A DNA stretch of 64,000 nucleotides from Candidatus Heimdallarchaeota archaeon (GCA_019894765.1 JAGXNT010000095.1:1-64000); one strand, 5' to 3'. Shown: positions 44,716-53,200, counted from the stretch's first letter. Program-made: numbers and translations. Notes: a model not told the origin generated them from the sequence alone.

Positions 44716-46125
44716 ATGGCTACAAAAGGAAAAATTCAGATAGAACCTCCAAATAATAAAGCAATCTTCTCCTTCATTATTTTCACATTCCTTTTTTTTG
44801 GATTAGGAATTACTTTCTTTGTACTCATGCTCTTTGAAGCAGATGTTGTACAATACCTTGATGACTTTGTTAATGCTCTTATTTCCGGTGGCACTTGGCT
44901 TCAATATTGGTGGGTTCTTGTTGTTATACTTGTTGGGTTAGCTGTAATTGGTTTTCTCGTAGGTTGGCTACTTTTAGTTCTAACTGCCAAATATGGTCAT
45001 ATTTTGGTCATAGCAGGAAGTATCTTCTTCATTGTTGGTAGTGCTATTGGTGGACTACTAGTTGCGTTCTTAATCCCTGGATTAGGCATTCTATTTGCTT
45101 TGCCAGGTTTAATACCTGCAGCTTTAATGTTATTCGTAATGATTTTCAGCTTTAACAAAATAAGAAGAGCAGGCGAATTCCTGAAATTCACTGGCAAAGT
45201 TGTGCTGGCAGAGAAAGGAATGATATTATCTCCATTATTTGTTACATTTATTTCAGTACTAAATTTTCTAACTATTGCATCGATTTATGGCTATTTCATA
45301 ATACTTACTGAAGGAATGGCTCTCCCTTGGCTTGGATATGTTTTGGGAACTGTTACCTCTTTAATTCAGATGATTATTTATTACGGAATCTTTTATGCTT
45401 CTGAAGCGATTAATACAACATATGCTTACGAATGGTACCGAAAAAGAGATCCTGATATGAAATTCTGCTTGAAAAATGTTCTTGGAAAAGCAGGACCAAT
45501 ACTTACCTTTGGAATTGTTACTGCATTAGTACAATGGATTCAAAGTATGCTAAGAAATGCTGCTTCCCGATCACAGCAAAAAGGAAATGTTGCAGGTATG
45601 GTTCTAGCAGTTCTTGCAAGAATATTGGCTTCATTGATGGGTATAATTTTCAAATACTTGACTTATTTCACATTACCAGCTATAGTAATAGAAGGTCATG
45701 GTTTCAAGGATGGCGTTAAACGCAGCTTCAATTTACTTAAGAGATACTACATGGATGTCTTAATTAGAGAAACAGGTGTTAGTCGAGCCTTTGGAATCCT
45801 ACAATTCATTGCATTCTTTCTTTACGGTGTACTAGGTGCAATAGCAGGCATGGTACTTCATTTAACTCCAAGTATTGCCCTTGCTCCGGAAATTGCTTAT
45901 CCACTTTGTATTCTCTCAGCAGTAATCTTTGCATTTATTCCTACATTCTTCATCTTTAGACCGATGAAGACCGCATACTTAACCTTTGTTTTCGCATATG
46001 CCCAAGATGAAGAAACAGGATTCAGTTTGCCAACCAGAATGCCAAAAGATCTACAGGGAGAACTCAAAGACGCAAGAAAATCATCCAATAAAGAAAGATC
46101 AATTGCTGGCCTTGTTAAAGATTAG
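44716..46125 (+). CDS. Multi-pass membrane protein (DUF6159-like)
   Basis: A 469-residue integral membrane protein with about ten hydrophobic helices: a cluster of four in residues 15-145, then a second part with helices up to residue 430 and a basic cytoplasmic tail. The segment YFTLPAIVIEGHGFKDGVKRS resembles DUF6159-type membrane proteins, which have the same VIEG and KRS signature; their function is unknown. No transporter motif is visible. It stands alone by spacing, divergent from cysS. Confidence 0.65.
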   Translation: MATKGKIQIEPPNNKAIFSFIIFTFLFFGLGITFFVLMLFEADVVQYLDDFVNALISGGTWLQYWWVLVVILVGLAVIGFLVGWLLLVLTAKYGHILVIAGSIFFIVGSAIGGLLVAFLIPGLGILFALPGLIPAALMLFVMIFSFNKIRRAGEFLKFTGKVVLAEKGMILSPLFVTFISVLNFLTIASIYGYFIILTEGMALPWLGYVLGTVTSLIQMIIYYGIFYASEAINTTYAYEWYRKRDPDMKFCLKNVLGKAGPILTFGIVTALVQWIQSMLRNAASRSQQKGNVAGMVLAVLARILASLMGIIFKYLTYFTLPAIVIEGHGFKDGVKRSFNLLKRYYMDVLIRETGVSRAFGILQFIAFFLYGVLGAIAGMVLHLTPSIALAPEIAYPLCILSAVIFAFIPTFFIFRPMKTAYLTFVFAYAQDEETGFSLPTRMPKDLQGELKDARKSSNKERSIAGLVKD

Positions 46126-46224
46126 AATTAGAGGTTGACTTATACAACCTCATTTACTTCTTTTTTCCGTCTTAACTCCATATGTAGAAAAATGGAAACT
46201 GAGGAAATTCCCAGTTTTTTATTA

Positions 46225-47379
46225 TTATTTACTTTCTCTTAATGTCAGAGATGACAATAGGAGCAGTAGAACTATGAAACCTATGACTGGAGCGATTTGC
46301 CAATGCCACAGAAATCCTGTACCTTCTATCATTACCGTTCTCAAATATTCTGCTCCATGTGTTAGAGGTAAGATGTAGGATATTGGAAGCAACCAATTTG
46401 GTAGTGTTTCTAGGGGAACTAGAATACCCGATAGTAATAACATTGTAAATGTTACCATTGGAATAAACTGAATTGCTTGTAATTCCGTTTTTGCAAATGT
46501 TGAGAGGAGGAATCCCAAAACCATTCCACACATTCCCATAAGCAGTAACATGAAGTAGATTGCGAAATAAGCTCCAGCTCCACCTATTACTGGAACATTA
46601 AATGCAAAAATCGTCAAGATTAGAAGGATTGATGCTTGGATAACAGATACAACTGATAACGGAATTAAGTAACCCAACATTATGTTGACTTTTCTATAGG
46701 GCGAGAGTAGTAAAAGGTCCAATGTTCCTGCTTTTCGTTCACTTATTAATGAGATAATTGATAATATAAACGACATAAAGAAAACCGCAAAAGGAAGTAT
46801 TGATGGCATCATATATTGCAGTTGAGTTAAACCTTCATCAAAAGCAAATTCTGCATTAATTGAAAGTCCAATACTACCTCCCATAATATTTTCTAGGGAT
46901 TCACTAAGAATTTTAAGTATTGCTCCGCCAATTTGTGGATTAGAATTATCAATAAATGCATCAATAGTAATTTCTATTCCACTGCTTGATTCTAGAATCG
47001 AAAATAAATCTACTGTAAAATTAACTGGGAACATTATTGCACCATAGAATTCACCATCTAACACACTTTGTTTTGAAGCATTCCAATCTAAAATTGTAGT
47101 TTCCTCAATTGGAGTAATATCAACTTCATCTGATTCATCAAGATAATCAATCATTGTATTGCTAACTGAAATTGTTTTGTTTCCTAAAGGTGTTGTGACT
47201 TCTATTGTAGATTCATCAAGATTAATTGCTAAGACATCAATATTCTTTATCTCTCCACTGAACCCATAACCAATTACTAATGACATTACTATAGGGACGA
47301 TTAACATTAATGCTATTAACCGCGGATCTCTGAGAATGAATTTCGAGACTCTTTTTGCAACTAACCAAGTCATTCGCAT
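46225..47379 (-). CDS. ABC-2 type transporter permease
   Basis: A 384-residue permease: one N-terminal membrane helix (LIALMLIVPIVMSLVIGYGF), an extracytoplasmic domain of about 150 residues (50-190), and five helices at the C-terminus with the ERKAGTLDLLLLSPYRK coupling segment that marks ABC-2/DrrB-type exporters. The ATPase is the gene before it, two bases away; GGAG lies eight bases before the ATG inside the end of the ATPase gene. Substrate unknown; drugs, lipids or polysaccharide are usual for the class. Confidence 0.88.
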   Translation of the reverse strand: MRMTWLVAKRVSKFILRDPRLIALMLIVPIVMSLVIGYGFSGEIKNIDVLAINLDESTIEVTTPLGNKTISVSNTMIDYLDESDEVDITPIEETTILDWNASKQSVLDGEFYGAIMFPVNFTVDLFSILESSSGIEITIDAFIDNSNPQIGGAILKILSESLENIMGGSIGLSINAEFAFDEGLTQLQYMMPSILPFAVFFMSFILSIISLISERKAGTLDLLLLSPYRKVNIMLGYLIPLSVVSVIQASILLILTIFAFNVPVIGGAGAYFAIYFMLLLMGMCGMVLGFLLSTFAKTELQAIQFIPMVTFTMLLLSGILVPLETLPNWLLPISYILPLTHGAEYLRTVMIEGTGFLWHWQIAPVIGFIVLLLLLSSLTLRESK

Positions 47380-47381
47380 TC

Positions 47382-48116
47382 TTAGGTCTCCTCGGCAGCT
47401 AGTTTCAGAAACACTTCTTCCATTGTAATAGAAGAGGTTTGCTTCTTGAGAACAGCAGGAGCATCTAATGCAATCATTTTAGCTCCTCGCATGAATCCTA
47501 CTCTGTCAGCATAATCCGCTTCATCAAGAAAATGAGTAGTAATTATTATTGCACCTTTCACTTTTTTATTGAAATCACGCAGATATTTCCATACTTCTTT
47601 CCGTAAAATAGGATCTAAACCTACAGTTGCTTCATCTAGAAGCAATAATCTTGGATTATTGACACAAGCACATGCCAAAGCACACCTTTGCTGTGTACCT
47701 CCAGAGAGATTAACTGCTCGAACTTTTTCATATTCTACGAGATCTAAGACTTGAATTAATTCGTCAGTTTTTTCTTTGATATCATCTTTTAGCATGCCTT
47801 TTATACCTGCAAAGAATTCGATATTCTCTCGAGTAGTTAGAGATTCGTATAAAGCTCTTTGTTGAGCCAAATAGCCGATGTCCCGTTTTATCTTATTTCT
47901 CTCTTTAGGAATACTCCATCCCAAAACCTGAATTTCACCCATCGTTGGTGCAAAAATACCTAAAATCATCTTGATTGTAGTTGTTTTTCCAGCTCCATTT
48001 GGACCCACTAAAGCAAAAATCTCGCCTTCAGCTATTTCCAGATTTAAGGTGTCAACAGCTCGTAATTCCCTAAATTCCTTTGTTAAGTTTGTCAGTATAA
48101 CTGCTGAATCAGACAT
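47382..48116 (-). CDS. ABC-2 exporter ATP-binding protein
   Basis: A 244-residue ATPase: Walker A GPNGAGKTT, Q-loop IGYLAQQRALYESLT, signature LSGGTQQR, Walker B LLLLDEATVGLD and H-loop TTHFLDEADYADR. The signature has GGTQQR as in DrrA/CcmA-like proteins of this class. It drives the permease encoded next. The start ATG has little upstream ribosome-binding sequence and could be leaderless. Confidence 0.92.
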   Translation of the reverse strand: MSDSAVILTNLTKEFRELRAVDTLNLEIAEGEIFALVGPNGAGKTTTIKMILGIFAPTMGEIQVLGWSIPKERNKIKRDIGYLAQQRALYESLTTRENIEFFAGIKGMLKDDIKEKTDELIQVLDLVEYEKVRAVNLSGGTQQRCALACACVNNPRLLLLDEATVGLDPILRKEVWKYLRDFNKKVKGAIIITTHFLDEADYADRVGFMRGAKMIALDAPAVLKKQTSSITMEEVFLKLAAEET

Positions 48117-48306
48117 TTAATTCATCATATCATGATAAGTTGTTTCAAAATAAAAATTTTTACGCAAGAGATTAGTGATATAGAGAAGATGATCTTTTCT
48201 TACGATGCATGTATTGATTATATTGAATAGTTTTAATAATGAATTTTATAATACCTTATTACCTAATAGCTTGTTGGATTTTTAGGCATCCAGGAGAAAT
48301 TATAAG

Positions 48307-49605
48307 ATGCAGGATGAGCAAGCAGCGCTTAAAGATGAGAAGGAAACTAAGGAAGAAACTCCAAAAACCAATATTAAGGATCGCTTCAAACGATTAGGTA
48401 TTGGTTTTAGACGTCGACTATTAAAATTTTCAATTGTTTCATTAATAGGATTGGGAATAAATCTAGCGTTTCTTAATCTTGCAGAATTCATTTTGTATAA
48501 GTTTAATTCTTCTGTTATAGAAGCACCCCATAATTTATGGGGAATTTTTAGTTTTACATATATTGATTTAATGGCAATTGCTGTTGGTATTGCAGCAGCA
48601 ACCTTGTCTAATTATATCCTCAATAAAGTTTGGACTTTCGGAGAAGCCAAAGCAGAAAAAGTTGTTACACAGTTCCTTAAATATGCTATAGTTGGTGCAT
48701 CAGGAGCTATACTAAAATACGTATTGACTACAGGTTTCAAAACGCTATTCTTAATGGCAATTCCATCAGATAGATGGGCAACTGTACCTGCAAGTGCGAT
48801 TGCATTCATCATTACAGTATTCTGGAATTATATGTGGAATGAAGTATGGACCTTTGATGTAGTAGAAAAAGTGCCAGAGGAACCCATAGTAGTTCCACCT
48901 GATATGGATTTCAGCGATATTACATTGATTACACCCACCTTTAATGAAAATGAAAATATTGGTCCTTTAATGGAACACATGAATGAGAACTATAATGGTA
49001 TAAAACTCATCGTTGCTGATGATGGATCAAAAGATGGAACAAGAGAGCAAGTTCGAGAATTCAAAGAAACAAATCCTGATTTTCTATTGCTTGACAGAGA
49101 ACAAGAGGAAATCCATGGATTAACTATTAGTGTACTTGACGCTATCAAAATGACTGAAACCAAGTATTATATTGTTATGGATTGTGATTTTCAACACCCA
49201 CCGGAAAAGGTTGGAGAAATAGCTATTAAACTCCGGGAAGGATTTCATTTCATTGTAGGTGAACGTGACGAAATTCCAGATTGGCCTTTCATGAGACGAG
49301 TAATTTCTTGGGGAGCAAGTGTAATAGGGAAATTCTCGCTTTGGATTCATCGATCCGCGAAGTGTGGAGATGTTATGAGTGGATTCTTTGGAGGAGAGAC
49401 TGAATATTCAAAAATGGTGATTGAAAAACATCCGAAAGGTTTCCGTCCAAAAGGATACAAAGTAATGTTTGAATTATTGAAGCACTCTCGCAAAAAAGAG
49501 ACAAAAGTTGGGAGAGTAGGGTATGTCTTTAATCCTCGAGTAAGAGGAGAATCAAAGATATCAAGGAAACATATTTTTGAATTCCTAAAATCAGTATTTC
49601 CTTAA
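48307..49605 (+). CDS. GtrA-like membrane domain fused to family 2 glycosyltransferase
   Basis: A 432-residue fusion. Residues about 35-185 are a GtrA-like four-helix membrane domain (RRLLKFSIVSLIGLGINLAF, NYILNKVWTFGEA, NYMWNEVWTFD). Residues about 200-430 are a GT2 glycosyltransferase of the dolichol-phosphate mannosyltransferase type: TLITPTFNENENIGPL, VADDGSKDGT, and MDCDFQHPP. It would move a sugar to a polyprenyl phosphate or flip the product for N-glycosylation. In the common arrangement the transferase precedes GtrA; here the order is reversed. GGAG lies 10 bases before the ATG. Confidence 0.85.
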   Translation: MQDEQAALKDEKETKEETPKTNIKDRFKRLGIGFRRRLLKFSIVSLIGLGINLAFLNLAEFILYKFNSSVIEAPHNLWGIFSFTYIDLMAIAVGIAAATLSNYILNKVWTFGEAKAEKVVTQFLKYAIVGASGAILKYVLTTGFKTLFLMAIPSDRWATVPASAIAFIITVFWNYMWNEVWTFDVVEKVPEEPIVVPPDMDFSDITLITPTFNENENIGPLMEHMNENYNGIKLIVADDGSKDGTREQVREFKETNPDFLLLDREQEEIHGLTISVLDAIKMTETKYYIVMDCDFQHPPEKVGEIAIKLREGFHFIVGERDEIPDWPFMRRVISWGASVIGKFSLWIHRSAKCGDVMSGFFGGETEYSKMVIEKHPKGFRPKGYKVMFELLKHSRKKETKVGRVGYVFNPRVRGESKISRKHIFEFLKSVFP

Positions 49606-49664
49606 TTTAGTAAGATATAAAAACCTCTGAGGGATTTGTATAGAATGACAGGAGTATACTTCTT

Positions 49665-50021
49665 ATGATACCTAAAGTTATGTTGAGGAAACTCTACAAA
49701 AAAGGCAGTTTGAAGCAAGACGAAAATGAAATTACTTTCATATTGCAGAATGAAATTTATCCTGCAACTATTGTTGGATTGGACCCTATAAAGATAAATG
49801 AGCAAGATTTTGATATTGATAAAATAAAAGTTCTAATCAATGATGATGTCGTTGTTAATTTAGCGGAAGTTACAAAGGAAAATCCCTTCAAGTTAACAAA
49901 AGGTGATACTTTTACTTTCAGGATAGAAGGCAATATAGATCCTGGGAAACACAAAATTGATTTTAGTTTTCTCACAAAAGAAGCTGGAAAAATAGCGTTC
50001 GATGTAGAAGAAGAATTCTAA
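49665..50021 (+). CDS. Conserved archaeal small beta-rich protein, function unknown
   Basis: A 118-residue soluble protein beginning MIPKVMLRKLYKKGSLK and followed by alternating strands (ITFILQNEIYPATIVGLDPI, DTFTFRIEG). The pattern matches a family of short archaeal proteins that I recall only as uncharacterised, sometimes mis-named after HMG-CoA reductase. No catalytic motif is seen. GGAG stands 10 bases before the ATG. It converges on the 5S-like RNA, ending 23 bp from its 3' end. Confidence 0.65.
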   Translation: MIPKVMLRKLYKKGSLKQDENEITFILQNEIYPATIVGLDPIKINEQDFDIDKIKVLINDDVVVNLAEVTKENPFKLTKGDTFTFRIEGNIDPGKHKIDFSFLTKEAGKIAFDVEEEF

Positions 50022-50026
50022 CAATT

Positions 50027-50043
50027 AAAAAGAGTGATCAAAA
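50027..50043 (-). terminator. U-tracts ending the permuted 5S RNA
   Basis: Immediately after the 3' end of the RNA (reading the minus strand) come TTTT at 50043-50040 and TTTTT at 50031-50027. Archaeal RNA polymerase stops at such U-runs. They lie just before the stop codon of the convergent gene. Confidence 0.55.
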
Positions 50044-50200
50044 GGCACGAAACCCACCATTTCCGGGATCGGACGAGTCCGGGTGTTACCCTCCAGCTTT
50101 GACCGCGTCGCAACGCAGCTTAATGATGTTCCCGAACGATCGCTCAGATCAGTAATTACCACTACGTTTGAAGGCTTAACTTCCGGTGATGAGTTTCTGC
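50044..50200 (-). rRNA. 5S ribosomal RNA in circularly permuted order
   Basis: This GC-rich island in AT-rich surroundings carries both halves of an archaeal 5S rRNA in reverse order. Reading the minus strand: the 3' half (50186-50113) begins CCGGAAGTTAAGCC, as in loop B/helix III of 5S, and ends ATCATTAAGCTGCG. The 5' half (50108-50061) includes GGTAACACCCGGACTC, as at the start of 5S. The two are joined by GCTGCGT-TGCG-ACGCGGT (50119-50102), a 7-bp helix I closed by a TGCG tetraloop. Helix II is CCTTCA/TGGAGG (50174-50169 with 50095-50090). Helix IV is TAGTGGT/ATCATTA (50164-50158 with 50127-50121). The new ends pair over 14 bp (50200-50187 with 50059-50045, one bulged G). Helix III's 3' strand occurs twice, as expected from an ancestral tandem duplication. 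Confidence 0.85.
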
Positions 50201-50225
50201 GTATTCTTTCGTTTCTTCTTTCGCT

Positions 50226-50231
50226 TTTAAA
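50226..50231 (-). promoter_or_regulatory. TATA box of the permuted 5S RNA gene
   Basis: TTTAAA on the minus strand (in the run CTTTAAAAG) with an upstream purine-rich GTAAA ends 26 bp before position 50200, the 5' end predicted from base pairing. This is the standard archaeal TATA-to-start distance and supports an independent transcript that begins at the permuted 5' end. Confidence 0.7.
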
Positions 50232-50301
50232 GTTTACCGTTTTTATGGTATATCAGCTCATCGTCAAAGTATTGTGAAAAAAATTGGAAAAGAGAAGTAG
50301 G

Positions 50302-50541
50302 TTATACTAGTCTTTTTATAAAGTAATGTGTATCCTCGTCTTCAAAGACGCCAATAAATTCGTTGCCAGTTCGTTTAGCCCACCGTGGAAAATCTTCTTT
50401 AGAACCAGAATCATTAGAAAGGACTTCTAATGTTTCCCCTATTTTGATTTTTAGTATCTCTTTCTTAGCTTTTAGAATTGGCATGGGGCATTGCATCTCA
50501 CGACAATCAATTGTTTTATCCGCAGTTGGCATGTCAGTCAT
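50302..50541 (-). CDS. tusA: TusA-family sulfur carrier protein
   Basis: A 79-residue TusA protein with the persulfide Cys in QCPMPILKAKK (about residue 18), followed by the usual beta-alpha-beta fold. It accepts sulfur from a desulfurase and hands it to DsrE-type proteins for tRNA thiolation or cofactor sulfuration. GGTGAT stands five bases before the ATG, a textbook archaeal site. The stop of the dsrE2-like gene upstream is 10 bp away, so the two form an operon. Confidence 0.92.
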   Translation of the reverse strand: MTDMPTADKTIDCREMQCPMPILKAKKEILKIKIGETLEVLSNDSGSKEDFPRWAKRTGNEFIGVFEDEDTHYFIKRLV

Positions 50542-50551
50542 TTAATATCAC

Positions 50552-50971
50552 CTAAATGAATAATTGTATGTCACTGTCTGCAGCAATATCTAAAAAGCCT
50601 GCTGCGCCCATGTAACCTGCTAATCCATCAATTAGTTGTTTCTTTTTAACCATCATAATGTCCATGGTTGCAGTACAAGCCCAAAGTCTTACTTTGCCTG
50701 TTTCCATAACTGCTTCTAAAAGATCTGGTAATGAGGCCATACCGGTTCGCTTAATCATTAGTCGCATCATAGGGGTCATTAGATACCATGAGCCACTAAG
50801 CTTTGCTTTTTTGAGGCCTTTCTTCTTGAGAAGATTGAGTCCCCAAAAAGTAAAGAATATGTCAACCTCAAAATCGCTAGCCCCAGCCGCAGCTGCTAAC
50901 ATTAATGGTGGATAGGCTTTGTCGAGTGTACCTGAGTGCACTACTATAGCCATTTTTTTTACGTCTGCCAT
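50552..50971 (-). CDS. DsrE2-like protein
   Basis: A 139-residue DsrE/DsrF/DrsH-like (DsrE2) protein. It starts KKMAIVVHSGTLDKAYPPLMLAAAAGA, has FFTFWGLNLLKKKG and ends its core with LWACTATMDIM, where the Cys is the candidate sulfur carrier. DsrE2 proteins pair with TusA in persulfide transfer; the gene directly before tusA fits that. Some relatives are membrane-bound; here the ends of the chain are only moderately hydrophobic. Confidence 0.85.
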   Translation of the reverse strand: MADVKKMAIVVHSGTLDKAYPPLMLAAAAGASDFEVDIFFTFWGLNLLKKKGLKKAKLSGSWYLMTPMMRLMIKRTGMASLPDLLEAVMETGKVRLWACTATMDIMMVKKKQLIDGLAGYMGAAGFLDIAADSDIQLFI

Positions 50972-51145
50972 TTTTAATCAAAAACCTATAGGTTTACTTT
51001 AGCTTTAGGCTGATTACCACTTTAACTAGGGATATTATAAAGCTGAGCACTTATTTTCTAAGGCATTTTTTCAGTTTATTTTTTAAACCGTTTCACTTAT
51101 ACAGTAACTAGTTTTCCATTTGATAGGAAAAATACGGTGAAACTT

Positions 51146-51511
51146 ATGGGTAAAATTGCATTTTTACTAATGACTTCCCCATACACATTTCAGAATTCAG
51201 ATACTGTGATTAAGCTGGCTAAGGCTGCGGTCAAAGCTGGTCATGAAGTCACAGGTATTTATCTCTATACTGATGGTGTTTACAATGCTGTAAAAACCAT
51301 TAAGCCATCTGATGAGCGAGATAGGAATATTGCAGAATTGTTCAAGGAATTAACTGACGAAGGTATTACAGTTGCATCTTGTCCGATATGTGCTGAATAC
51401 CGAGGAACACATGACGAAAACCTGCTGATTGAAGGTGCTGGTTTTGATGGTCTCGGAGCTCTAAGTGAGTTCGTCAAAGACTCTGATAGAATACTTATTT
51501 TCACATCCTAG
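51146..51511 (+). CDS. TusD/DsrE-like sulfurtransferase subunit
   Basis: A 121-residue DsrE-fold protein with the active Cys in ASCPICAEYRG (about residues 81-92), as in TusD/DsrE. It heads a three-gene plus-strand run equivalent to tusDCB. In bacteria TusBCD form a hexamer passing sulfur from TusA to TusE and MnmA for thiouridine in tRNA. The frame also has GTG at 51137, but that GTG is part of GGTGA, which lies five bases before ATG 51146, so I start there. It is divergent from the dsrE2-tusA pair. Confidence 0.85.
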   Translation: MGKIAFLLMTSPYTFQNSDTVIKLAKAAVKAGHEVTGIYLYTDGVYNAVKTIKPSDERDRNIAELFKELTDEGITVASCPICAEYRGTHDENLLIEGAGFDGLGALSEFVKDSDRILIFTS

Positions 51512-51523
51512 GAGGAGAAACGT

Positions 51524-51883
51524 TTGGAAAAAGTATTAATTATTTTCAGAAAAGGTCCTTATGGTCACATCAATAGTCTTGAAGGCGTTAGAATTGCTCA
51601 AGGATTACTAGTGTTGGATGTCGAAAATGAAGCTGTTTTCATTGATGATGGTGTTTTTAATCTCATTAAAGATCAAAACCCGGATGGCATCGGTCTTCAC
51701 TCTGTTATGGGAGCACTCGAAGCCATGCATCGTTATGATATTCCAATTTATGCCATTGAATCCTCTCTTAAACAAAGAGGGATTAAACCAGAAGATCTCG
51801 ATCCAAAATTGGAAGTGAAGGTCATAACCATTGATGATCTCAGTGAGTTAATTACTCAAGTTGATGCAACAATTGCACTATAG
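51524..51883 (+). CDS. TusC/DsrF-like subunit
   Basis: A 119-residue DsrF/TusC-like protein (KVLIIFRKGPYGHINSLEGV, then ALEAMHRYDIPIYAIESSLKQRG). It has no Cys at the DsrE position, as is usual for this structural subunit. TTG is the start, with a strong GGAGGAG eight bases before it, only 13 bp after the upstream gene. It would form part of a TusBCD-like complex. Confidence 0.82.
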   Translation: MEKVLIIFRKGPYGHINSLEGVRIAQGLLVLDVENEAVFIDDGVFNLIKDQNPDGIGLHSVMGALEAMHRYDIPIYAIESSLKQRGIKPEDLDPKLEVKVITIDDLSELITQVDATIAL

Positions 51884-51896
51884 GAGACCGTAAAAA

Positions 51897-52226
51897 ATGA
51901 CAAAATTACTTTATATCACTTCAAAAAGCATTTACACTTGTGCATCTCAAGGAACCCTACTAGATATAACCGCAGCTCAAAAAGAGAAAGGTAACGAGGT
52001 TGGTATTCTCTTGATTCAAGATAGCACTCTCGCTTGTTGGAAAGGAGCTGAAAACGTTATTGCTGATGCAACTGGTATGGGAATCAAAATCTACGCTCTC
52101 AAAGAGGATTTAGAGGCTCGTGGAATTATCGGTGATAAGATTAATCCCAAAATCAAGCAAGTAAATTATGATGAATCTATTGCCATTATCATGGATAAAT
52201 ATGAGAAAGTTATCACTTGGTGTTAA
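51897..52226 (+). CDS. TusB/DsrH-like subunit
   Basis: A 109-residue DsrH/TusB-like protein that opens KLLYITSKSIYTCAS and has an ACWKGAENVIAD segment in the middle; VITWC ends it, matching the short Trp-Cys tails of DsrH proteins. It is the third gene of the tusD-C-B-like run, 13 bp after its neighbour with GGAG upstream. The three likely assemble as in bacteria. Confidence 0.8.
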   Translation: MTKLLYITSKSIYTCASQGTLLDITAAQKEKGNEVGILLIQDSTLACWKGAENVIADATGMGIKIYALKEDLEARGIIGDKINPKIKQVNYDESIAIIMDKYEKVITWC

Positions 52227-52360
52227 TTTTCAATTGCGATAGACTGTTTCTACTTTAGAAACTCAGTCTATTCTTCTTTTCTTCTTTCTCAAATAAAGGG
52301 TCAATTTTAAAAGAAAAACTACGAATCTTTTCTACGAGTAATAATTTTGAAGGTAAAAAC

Positions 52361-53200
52361 ATGGCAGAGAAAAAAGTTCAAGCTCCAAGCATGCCTGCAA
52401 TCGATCCAATGAAAGCAAAAATTATGGCTGCTTTGAAAGATATTAAGCATGTCTTAGTGGTTGCTAGTGGGAAAGGCGGAGTAGGAAAAACAACAGTAGC
52501 TATAAATTTAGCTACTTCATTAGCTAAGAGAGGATTTTCTGTTGGTATATTAGATGCTGACATCACAGGCCCAAATGTTCCTAAAATGGTTGGTTTAGAA
52601 GATGAGAGACCTGCTTTTGATGAAGATCAGAAGAAGATTATTCCTATTGAATCAGCAGATGGTGTCAAAGTTATCTCTATGGAATTTCTTTTAGAAAACA
52701 AAACTGATGCGGTTATTTGGAGAGGGCCATTAAAGATGGGAGCAATTAATCAGTTTCTTGGTGACGTAAAATGGGATTACTTGGATTATTTGGTTATTGA
52801 TCTTCCACCCGGAACTAGTGATGAACCTTTAAGTGTCGCACAAATGATTCCTAGAGCGGATGGAGTTATTATTGTTACAACTCCTCAAGAAGTTGCTTTA
52901 CTTGATGTTAAGAAGTCCATTAGCTTCGTAAAGAAAGTTGGCATGAAGGTTATTGGTATTGTTGAAAATATGAGTGGATTCAAGTGTCCTCATTGTGACG
53001 AGGAGATCAACATTTTCAGTAAAGATGGTGGGAAAAATGCTGCTAAAGAATTAAATATTCCATTCTTGGGAGCCATACCTATTGATCCACAGATAGTTCC
53101 ACTTTCTGATGCGGGAAAACCCATTGTTTCCTCAAAAAATGATACCCAGAAAGTTTTCGATAAAATTGTCGACAACATTCTAGCTGAAATTGAAAAGTAA
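52361..53200 (+). CDS. apbC: Mrp/ApbC/NBP35-family Fe-S carrier ATPase
   Basis: A 279-residue P-loop ATPase. The deviant Walker A is [10 protein letters not shown] (about 38-47), [12 protein letters not shown] is switch [15 protein letters not shown] is Walker B/switch II, and the metal-binding CxxC is KCPHCDEE. Such proteins bind and transfer 4Fe-4S clusters to apoproteins. It follows the sulfur relay genes by 134 bp on the same strand, so a link between sulfur trafficking and Fe-S assembly is plausible though not shown. Confidence 0.92.
   Translation: MAEKKVQAPSMPAIDPMKAKIMAALKDIKHVLVVASGKGGVGKTTVAINLATSLAKRGFSVGILDADITGPNVPKMVGLEDERPAFDEDQKKIIPIESADGVKVISMEFLLENKTDAVIWRGPLKMGAINQFLGDVKWDYLDYLVIDLPPGTSDEPLSVAQMIPRADGVIIVTTPQEVALLDVKKSISFVKKVGMKVIGIVENMSGFKCPHCDEEINIFSKDGGKNAAKELNIPFLGAIPIDPQIVPLSDAGKPIVSSKNDTQKVFDKIVDNILAEIEK

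Noticed and set aside
4890..47840. Many copies of CTCGAG or CTCGAGAG scattered over the window
   Set aside because: They fall inside coding frames at irregular spacing (Leu-Glu, Ser-Arg or Arg-Glu codons) and reflect frequent CGA and GAG codons, not a repeat family.
50041..50200. SRP RNA, RNase P RNA or an ordinary 5S in normal order
   Set aside because: The SRP helix 8 and RNase P core motifs are absent. The 5S motifs are present but in swapped order, so a normal 5S does not fit either strand.
50083..50277. Plus-strand ORF of 64 codons across the GC-rich island
   Set aside because: It runs antisense to the permuted 5S RNA, has no ribosome-binding site and no family look; the base pairing and the promoter are on the minus strand.
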